This document shows positions 56,222-64,000 of a stretch of DNA of 64,000 bases, piece after piece. The stretch comes from Ancylobacter polymorphus. Its GTDB lineage: Bacteria; Pseudomonadota; Alphaproteobacteria; Rhizobiales; Xanthobacteraceae. The notes beneath the pieces were generated by a model. The model had not been told where the DNA came from. It searched no databases and saw only the letters and a list, made by a program, of their open reading frames with translations. The translations under genes and the position numbers were made by a program. The first letter of the stretch is position 1, and each line of letters starts with the position of its first letter. The DNA lies in contig NZ_JAUSUI010000001.1 of assembly GCF_030813495.1 (NCBI RefSeq), positions 744,001 through 808,000 on the forward strand. The letters run 5' to 3'.

Positions 56222-57139
56222 ATGGAAATTTTCGTTCAGCAGCTCATAAACGGGCTGACGCTCGGCTCGATCTACGGGCTGATCGCCATTGGCTACACCA
56301 TGGTGTTCGGCATCATCGGCATGGTGAACTTCGCCCATGGCGACGTGTTCATGGTCTCCGCCTTCATCGCGCTGATCTGCTTCCTGCTGGTCACCACGGT
56401 CCTCGGCATCACCTCGATCTTCCTCGCTCTGGCGATCGTGCTGGTCGTGGCGATGTTCTTCACCTCGCTGCTGAACTGGGCGATCGAGCGGGTCGCCTAC
56501 CGGCCGTTGCGCGGCTCGTTCCGGTTGGCGCCGATGATCTCGGCCATCGGCATGTCGATCTTCCTCGCCAATTTCGTGCAGGTGACGCAGGGCCCGCGCA
56601 ACAAGCCGGTGCCGCCGATGATCACCGACGTGATCGTGCTGATGGATTCCGGCTCCTACCAGGTCACCCTCGCCTGGAAGCAGGTCATCATCATGGTGGT
56701 CACCGCCGCCCTGCTCGGCGGCTTCTGGTACCTCGTGCAGAAGACCTCGCTCGGCCGCGCCCAGCGTGCCTGTGAACAGGACCGCAAGATGGCGGCGCTG
56801 CTCGGCATCAATGTCGACCACACCATCTCGCTGACCTTCGTCATCGGCGCCGCGCTCGCCGCCGTCGCCGGCACGCTCTACCTCATGTATTACGGCGTGG
56901 CGAACTTCGCCGACGGCTTCGTGCCGGGCGTCAAAGCCTTCACCGCGGCGGTTCTCGGCGGCATCGGCTCGCTGCCCGGCGCCGTGCTCGGCGGATTGCT
57001 GATCGGCCTGATCGAGACCTTCTGGTCGGCCTATTTCTCCATCGAGTACAAGGACGTGGCGGCGTTCTCCATCCTCGCCATCACCCTGATTTTCATGCCG
57101 CAGGGCCTGCTCGGCCGGCCTGAGGTCGAGAAGGTCTGA
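56222..57139 (+). CDS. livH: Branched-chain amino acid ABC permease LivH
   Basis: A 305-residue inner-membrane permease. The opening [37 protein letters not shown] (residues 8-44) is the LivH hallmark; the EAA-like loop [22 protein letters not shown] (about 179-200) contacts the ATPase. About eight helices. First gene of livH-livM-livG-livF. The ATG (MEIFVQQ) follows a GGGGAG site. The imported ligand (branched-chain amino acids, urea or others) is not settled by the sequence. Confidence 0.95.
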   Translation: MEIFVQQLINGLTLGSIYGLIAIGYTMVFGIIGMVNFAHGDVFMVSAFIALICFLLVTTVLGITSIFLALAIVLVVAMFFTSLLNWAIERVAYRPLRGSFRLAPMISAIGMSIFLANFVQVTQGPRNKPVPPMITDVIVLMDSGSYQVTLAWKQVIIMVVTAALLGGFWYLVQKTSLGRAQRACEQDRKMAALLGINVDHTISLTFVIGAALAAVAGTLYLMYYGVANFADGFVPGVKAFTAAVLGGIGSLPGAVLGGLLIGLIETFWSAYFSIEYKDVAAFSILAITLIFMPQGLLGRPEVEKV

Positions 57140-57150
57140 GGTCGCGCATC

Positions 57151-58595
<1,445 letters not shown>

Positions 58596-58596
<1 letters not shown>

Positions 58597-59554
58597 TGGC
58601 AACCTCTCCCGCAACCGGCCTCCCGCGCTGGGAAGCCGACCCCATCCTCATCGTCGAACACCTGTTCATGCGCTTCGGCGGCCTGATCGCGGTCAACGAC
58701 CTCAGCTTTAAGGTCGGACGGGGCGACATCACCGCCCTGATCGGCCCCAACGGCGCCGGCAAGACCACGGTGTTCAACTGCATCACCGGCTTCTACAAGC
58801 CGAGCGAGGGGCGTCTCATCTTGGCAAAGGGCCGCGCCCCCACGCCCGACGAGATCGCCGAAGTGACCCGCATCGGCGAGCGTTCGCTCACCGGCCGCGA
58901 CGCTGGCGTCTATCTGCTGGAGCGCATGCCGGACTACCTCGTCTCCGGCGAGGCGCATGTGGCCCGCACCTTCCAGAACATCCGCCTGTTCACCGGCATG
59001 ACCGTGCTGGAGAACCTGATGGTGGCGCAGCACAATGCGTTGATGGCGGCTTCGGGCTATTCGCTCAAAGGGCTGTTCGGCCTGCCCGGCTGGACGAAGG
59101 CGCAGCGCGCCGCCACCGAGAAGGCGAAATACTGGCTCGACAAGGTCGGCCTCACCGACCGCGCCGACGATCCCGCAGGCGATCTTCCCTATGGCGCCCA
59201 GCGCCGGCTGGAAATCGCCCGCGCCATGTGCTCCGAGCCGATCCTGCTCTGCCTCGACGAACCCGCCGCCGGCCTCAACCCGCGCGAAAGCCTTGAACTC
59301 AACACCCTGCTGCGCGCCATCCGCGCCGAGCACGGCACCTCGATCCTGCTGATCGAGCACGACATGAGCGTGGTGATGGAGATTTCCGACCACGTCGTCG
59401 TGCTGGATTACGGCACCAAGATTTCCGACGGAACGCCGGAAGCGGTGAAGAACGACCCGCGCGTCATCGCCGCCTATCTCGGTGTCGACGAGGACGCGAT
59501 CGAGGAGGTCGAGGCCGAGCTGCACACGGAGTCTTCCGCGCCGGGAGCCAGCGC

Positions 59555-59558
<4 letters not shown>
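58596..59558 (+). CDS. livG: Branched-chain amino acid ABC ATPase LivG
   Basis: A 320-residue ATPase. Walker A is GPNGAGKTT (about 50-58), the signature region reads LPYGAQRRLEIARAM (canonical LSxGQQ varied, as is usual in LivG), and Walker B is ILLCLDEPAAGLNP with switch EHDM. An insertion of ~30 residues around 80-115 (KGRAPTPDEIAEVTRIGERSLTG) is longer than in E. coli LivG. It overlaps livF by 4 bases (ATGA). Confidence 0.95.
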
Positions 59559-60330
<772 letters not shown>

Positions 60331-60331
<1 letters not shown>

Positions 60332-60804
60332 TGGCTCCCGTTTCCGGCACCCTCGTCTCCAAGGGCAGTTCGGCGAGCCTCGCCGTCGTGCTGCCGCTGC
60401 TGGTGGTCGCCCTCGTCCTGATTTCGGCGGTGTTGAAGCCGGAACTGGTGGTGGAAGTGTCGCGCGCCGATTTCGTGCTCGTCACCCTGTTCCTTGGCGG
60501 CGGCGCGGCATGGCTCACCGGCCGCTCCATCGCCTCGACCTGGCGGCCCTACCGGCAGGCGGTGCTCTATGCGCTGCTGCTGGGCTGCGTGGTGCGCTTC
60601 TTCCATTTCGCGCTGTTCGAGGGCACGCTGCTCTCGCTGCATTATTTCCTCACCGATACGGCCTTCCTGGTCGCCCTCGCCACCCTCGGCTTCCGTGCCG
60701 AACGGGCGCGGCAGATGGCGACCCGCTATGGCTGGATTTACCGCCAGTCCGGCGTCTTCGGCTGGCTCGAAGGCCAATCCCGCCCTCGTTCCGGAGAGCC
60801 GTGA
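60331..60804 (+). CDS. DUF6867 family membrane protein of the liv operon
   Basis: A 157-residue membrane protein with about four helices. The core TLFLGGGAAWLTGRSIASTWRP and VRFFHFALFEGTLLSLHYFLTD matches small proteins that I know as DUF6867 members in liv-type operons of Hyphomicrobiales. This one has an extra N-terminal helix (about 15-37). Function unknown; its fixed place after livF suggests it assists the transporter. Translationally coupled to livF. Confidence 0.82.
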
Positions 60805-60923
60805 GAAGCGCCTTCACCATGTTTCGCTTGCTCGTCGACAAGAGCATCGAAAAGGGCATGATATCGGCCCGGGGCGACAGCCGCCGAGCCATTGAGGCCG
60901 TGCTTTCCAACCTTCCAGAATGA
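60801..60923 (+). CDS. Putative 40-residue micro-ORF in the liv operon
   Basis: A GTG at 60801 overlaps the DUF6867 stop (GTGA) and follows CGGAGAG; an internal ATG lies at 60819. The product is short and helical (FRLLVDKSIEKGMISARGDS, then RRAIEAVLSNLPE), basic and soluble, ending 12 bases before livK. It could be a real small protein or a chance frame; I recognise no homologue. Confidence 0.35.
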   Translation: MRSAFTMFRLLVDKSIEKGMISARGDSRRAIEAVLSNLPE

Positions 60924-60935
60924 GGAGAGACGTTC

Positions 60936-62036
60936 ATGAAGAAGCTTCTGATTGCCGGCATCGCGCTCGGCGCCATGGTGGCGCTGGCCGTCCCGGCGTC
61001 GGCGCAGATCAAGGTCGGCGTGGGCGGTCCGATGACGGGCGCGAACGCCACCTTCGGCGCCCAGCTGAAGAACGGCGCCGAACAGTGGGCCGCTGACGTC
61101 AACGCCAAGGGCGGCATTCTCGGCCAGAAGGTCGAGCTGATTATCGGCGACGACGCTTCCAAGCCCGAGCAGGGCGTGTCGGTTGCCAACAAGTTCATCT
61201 CGGACGGCGTCAAGGTGGTCCTCGGCCACTTCAACTCCGGCGTCTCGATCCCGGCCTCCGAGCAGTATGCCGAAGCCGGCATCCTCCAGTTCACCCCGGC
61301 CTCGACCAACCCGAAGTTCACCGAGCGCGGCCTGACCAACGTGTTCCGCGTCTGCGGCCGCGACGACCAGCAGGGCGCTGTCGCCGGCGACTACATCGCC
61401 AAGAACCTGAAGGACAAGAAGGTCGCGATCGTCCACGACAAGACCCCCTACGGAAAGGGCCTTGCCGACGAGACCCAGAAGGCCATGAATGCCGCCGGCA
61501 TCAAGGAAGTGGTCTATGAGGGCATCAACCCGGGCGAGAAGGATTATTCCGCGCTCGTCTCGAAGCTGAAGTCGGCGAATGTCGACGTGCTCTATTATGG
61601 CGGCCTGCACACGGAAGCCGGCCTGCTGGTTCGCCAGATGCGCGACCAGGGCATGACCACCGTGCTGTTCTCGGGCGACGGCATCACCGACAAGGAGTTC
61701 TGGACCATCGCCGGTCCGGGCGCCGCCGGCACGCTGATGACCTTCGGTCCCGATCCGCGCAACAGCCCGGCCGCCGCCGCCGTTGTCGCCGAGTTCAAGA
61801 AGAAGGGCATCGATCCGGAGGGCTACGTGCTTTACACCTACGCCGCCGGCCAGGTGTTCCAGGAAGCGGCCGAAGCGACCAAGTCGCTCGATAACGCCAA
61901 GCTGGCCGAGTACATCCACTCCGGCAAGGTCTTCAAGACCGTGCTCGGCGACCTGACCTTCGACAGGAAGGGCGACCGCACCACCCTCGACTACGTGCTG
62001 TACGTCTGGAAGGACGGCGGCTACTCGCAGATGTGA
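60936..62036 (+). CDS. livK: Branched-chain amino acid ABC substrate-binding protein
   Basis: A 366-residue periplasmic type I receptor. The signal peptide (MKKLLIAGIALGAMVALAVP) is cut near ASAQIKVG. GPMTGANATFGAQLKNGAEQ (about 31-50) and the ASTNPKFTERGLTNVFRVCGRDDQQ block (about 122-146) match the LivJ/LivK family ligand site. Its GAGGAGA ribosome site is strong. It is the last gene of the operon and ends at a strong terminator. Confidence 0.95.
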   Translation: MKKLLIAGIALGAMVALAVPASAQIKVGVGGPMTGANATFGAQLKNGAEQWAADVNAKGGILGQKVELIIGDDASKPEQGVSVANKFISDGVKVVLGHFNSGVSIPASEQYAEAGILQFTPASTNPKFTERGLTNVFRVCGRDDQQGAVAGDYIAKNLKDKKVAIVHDKTPYGKGLADETQKAMNAAGIKEVVYEGINPGEKDYSALVSKLKSANVDVLYYGGLHTEAGLLVRQMRDQGMTTVLFSGDGITDKEFWTIAGPGAAGTLMTFGPDPRNSPAAAAVVAEFKKKGIDPEGYVLYTYAAGQVFQEAAEATKSLDNAKLAEYIHSGKVFKTVLGDLTFDRKGDRTTLDYVLYVWKDGGYSQM

Positions 62037-62090
62037 GCGGCAGCGCCGAGCCTTCGTGGCGCGGCGCACCGTCTCCTTCGCCGACAAACG

Positions 62091-62124
62091 AAACCCGCCG
62101 GAGCGATCCGGCGGGTTTTGCTTT
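62091..62124 (+). terminator. Terminator of the liv operon
   Basis: AAACCCGCCGG (62091-62101), 6-base loop, perfect complement (62108-62118), then TGCTTTT. It lies between convergent livK and ccdA and could serve both. Confidence 0.93.
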
Positions 62125-62152
62125 TCATGAGGCCGGGTTCCAGGCGGCTGGC

Positions 62153-62884
62153 TTAGCCGAAGGCGGACAGCGCCGGGAAGGTCTCCAGCAGCCAGAAGCT
62201 CAGCTGAGCCATCCAGCCGGAGAGGAAGCCGATGCCGGTGAGCACGAGCAGCGCACCCATCACCTTTTCCACCATGGGCAGATAGCGCTTGGCATGGCCG
62301 AGCACGCCCAGCGCCGGGCGCGCCATCGCCGCCACGGCGAGGAAGGGCACGCCGAGCCCGGCGGAATAGACCGCCAGCAGGCCCGCACCATGGGTCAGCG
62401 TCTGCTCGCTTGCCGCCACGGCAAGGATCGCCGCCAGCACCGGGCCGATGCAGGGCGTCCAGCCGAAGGCGAAGGCGAGGCCCATCACATAGGCGCCGAG
62501 AAAGGTGGAGGGCGCGTCCACATGCACCCGCTTGGTGCGGGTGAGCCAGCCGAAGCGCAGAATGCCGAGGAAGTGCAGCCCCATCAGCAGGATGGCGACG
62601 CCCGCCACCATGGCGAGTTCCTGCGAATAGTAGCGCAGATAGCCGCCCGCCACCGAGGCCCCCGCCCCCAGCGCCACGAACACGGTGGAGAATCCGGCCA
62701 CGAACAGCACCGCCGCGCCCAGCGTGCGGCGGGCGGCGGCATCGGTCGGCGCCTTGTGGGTGATCTGATCGAGGCTTGTGCCGGCGAGGTAGCACAGATA
62801 GGGCGGCACCAGCGGCAGCACGCAGGGCGAGGCAAAGCTGGCGATGCCGGCCACGAAGGCAGCCGGAAGAGTGACGTCGGCCAT
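62153..62884 (-). CDS. ccdA: Cytochrome c biogenesis protein CcdA
   Basis: A 243-residue six-helix membrane protein that carries reducing power from cytoplasmic thioredoxin to the periplasm for haem attachment. The two redox cysteines are Cys21 in SPCVLPLVP and Cys145 in TPCIGPVL, each followed by Pro as expected. The ATG lies 16 residues before the first signature. It is divergent from the P1 peptidase gene and convergent with the liv operon. Confidence 0.95.
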   Translation of the reverse strand: MADVTLPAAFVAGIASFASPCVLPLVPPYLCYLAGTSLDQITHKAPTDAAARRTLGAAVLFVAGFSTVFVALGAGASVAGGYLRYYSQELAMVAGVAILLMGLHFLGILRFGWLTRTKRVHVDAPSTFLGAYVMGLAFAFGWTPCIGPVLAAILAVAASEQTLTHGAGLLAVYSAGLGVPFLAVAAMARPALGVLGHAKRYLPMVEKVMGALLVLTGIGFLSGWMAQLSFWLLETFPALSAFG

Positions 62885-63011
62885 GAAATGAGCAACCCTA
62901 GCCTATCCGAGGCCCTCCCAATGCACCGGCCTACCCGCCGGCGCAATGCGGCGGCTTGGCCTCTACCCGTGATGTGATGCCGCGATCGAAGGCGGCGCGA
63001 GCGAGGAGCGT

Positions 63012-64000
63012 ATGCGTAATCTGATCACCGATGTCGCCGGCCTGTCCGTCGGCAACGCCACCGACCTTACCCTCGCCTCCGGCGTCACCGTGCTGCTGTT
63101 CGACGAGCCGACCGTCGCCTCGGTCGATGTGCGCGGCGGCGGGCCGGGGACGCGCGAGACCGATCTTCTGGCACCGGACGAGACGGTGGGCGCCGTCCAC
63201 GCCCTCACCTTGTCCGGCGGCTCCGCCTTCGGGCTGGATGCGGCGGGCGGGGTGGCGGCGGCGCTGGCCGAGCGCGGCATCGGCTTTCCCGTCGGCGACG
63301 CGCGCGTGCCGATCGTGCCCGGCGCGGTGCTGTTCGATCTGCTGAATGGTGGCGACAAGAACTGGGGCCGCTTCCCGCCCTATCGCGATCTCGGCTACGC
63401 CGCCGTCCATGCCGCCGCGCGCGACTTCCCGCTCGGCACGGTGGGCGCCGGCACCGGCGCGACGACGGTGGACCTCAAGGGCGGTCTCGGCTCGGCCTCG
63501 ATGGTTGCCGCCACCGGCCATGTGGTCGGGGCGCTGGTGGCGGTGAATGCCTGCGGCGCCACCAATTTCCCCGGCGGCCCGCATTTCTGGGCGGCGCCCT
63601 TCGAGCAGGATGGCGAGTTCGGCGGCCTCGGCCTGCCTAATCCCCTGCCGCCCCTGCCCGCGCGTCCGCCGCTGAAAGGACTGCCGCCGGGCGCCAACAC
63701 CACCATCGCCATCGTCGCCACCGATGCCGTGCTGACCAAGGCGCAGTGCAAGCGGCTGGCGGTCATGGCCCATGACGGCTACGCCCATGCCATCTGGCCG
63801 GTGCACACGCCGCTCGACGGCGACACCATCTTCGCCGCCGCCACCGGCCGGCGCCCGCTGGAAGACCCGGTATTCGACCTCGCCCTGCTTGGCGATGCCG
63901 TTGTGCGCACCCTCGCCCGCGCCTGCGCCCGGGCGGTGTTCGAGGCTAAGCCTTTGCCGCAACAGGATACCCTTCCCAGCTGGCGGCAGCGTTTCGGCCG
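63012..64000 (+). CDS. P1 (DmpA-like) family peptidase, 3' partial
   Basis: The frame from ATG 63012 stays open to the window end (329 codons visible). It reads MRNLITDVAGLSVGNATD, the usual opening of the S58/P1 aminopeptidase family (DmpA, BapA), with TLSGGSAFGLDAAGGV (about 68-83) and GTVGAGTGATTVDLKGGLG (about 141-159). The autocatalytic cleavage site and nucleophile fall in GANTTIAIVATDAVLT, where a Thr stands in for DmpA's Ser. Length suggests only a short tail is missing. It probably acts on beta- or D-peptides; the substrate is not determined. Confidence 0.93.
   Translation, partial: MRNLITDVAGLSVGNATDLTLASGVTVLLFDEPTVASVDVRGGGPGTRETDLLAPDETVGAVHALTLSGGSAFGLDAAGGVAAALAERGIGFPVGDARVPIVPGAVLFDLLNGGDKNWGRFPPYRDLGYAAVHAAARDFPLGTVGAGTGATTVDLKGGLGSASMVAATGHVVGALVAVNACGATNFPGGPHFWAAPFEQDGEFGGLGLPNPLPPLPARPPLKGLPPGANTTIAIVATDAVLTKAQCKRLAVMAHDGYAHAIWPVHTPLDGDTIFAAATGRRPLEDPVFDLALLGDAVVRTLARACARAVFEAKPLPQQDTLPSWRQRFG

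Overview
This is a GC-rich window from what looks like an alphaproteobacterium of the Hyphomicrobiales (Rhizobiales), possibly Xanthobacteraceae. The assignment is inferred from gene content: a Usg protein, an Omp25/31-type barrel protein opening its mature part with AADLP, a CIRCE-controlled groESL, a BcsS-like protein, a liv operon carrying a DUF6867 gene, an ExoD protein, and REP-like palindromes typical of this group. No transposase, integrase, phage gene or CRISPR array is visible. Most of the window is ordinary chromosome.

Layout. 1-2.1 kb: the end of a spermidine/putrescine-type ABC permease, a short-chain dehydrogenase and a secreted allene-oxide-cyclase-like barrel protein. 2.2-10.2 kb (minus): the most unusual block, a tight three-gene unit. 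It encodes a ~1,296-residue multidomain protein, a protein with features of the eukaryotic BPI/LBP (TULIP) lipid-binding family, and a 766-residue pentapeptide-repeat protein. The first and third share a ~55-residue module around a W-x-I core. 10.7-14.9 kb (minus): tRNA-Leu, fhs, a DoxX protein, an acidic small protein, gpt and a CinA-type protein. 15.1-20.0 kb (plus): ATP-grasp, Alpha-E, transglutaminase and Anbu proteasome-like protease, the known Anbu-linked peptide-ligation cluster, with a LysE exporter between the first two. 20.0-23.1 kb: a 22-residue membrane peptide, an SDR, an omptin-type outer-membrane protease, ExoD and Usg.

23.2-26.7 kb: CIRCE-groES-groEL, a 78-bp tandem repeat, terminators and a barrel porin-like protein. 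26.8-30.6 kb (minus): a complete Mla-type lipid-transport operon (permease, ATPase, MCE protein, lipoprotein). 30.7-41.3 kb: dipeptide epimerase, an MFS transporter, thiD under a TPP riboswitch with a visible Shine-Dalgarno-sequestering hairpin, a stand-alone AsnC-type sensor domain, a DMT exporter, a cytochrome c/b pair, a tandem Usp, a LysE exporter, a metallophosphoesterase/glycosyltransferase pair and a PLP dehydratase. 41.5-48.2 kb: an XRE-cupin regulator, a phytase-like secreted esterase behind a candidate Pho box, and a TRAP transporter operon.

48.2-55.8 kb: a HerA/FtsK-like ATPase, DUF488, a BcsS-like barrel, a two-gene XdhC/MobA-like molybdenum-cofactor handling unit, a KamA-type radical SAM protein coupled to a flavoprotein, and a flavin reductase. 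56.2-62.0 kb: a full branched-chain-amino-acid-type ABC operon (livHMGF, DUF6867, micro-ORF, livK). The window closes with ccdA (minus) and a P1-family peptidase that runs off the end.

Two copies of a ~100-bp intergenic repeat lie in opposite orientations at 2.1 and 35.3 kb. Function calls are by eye, without database searches.
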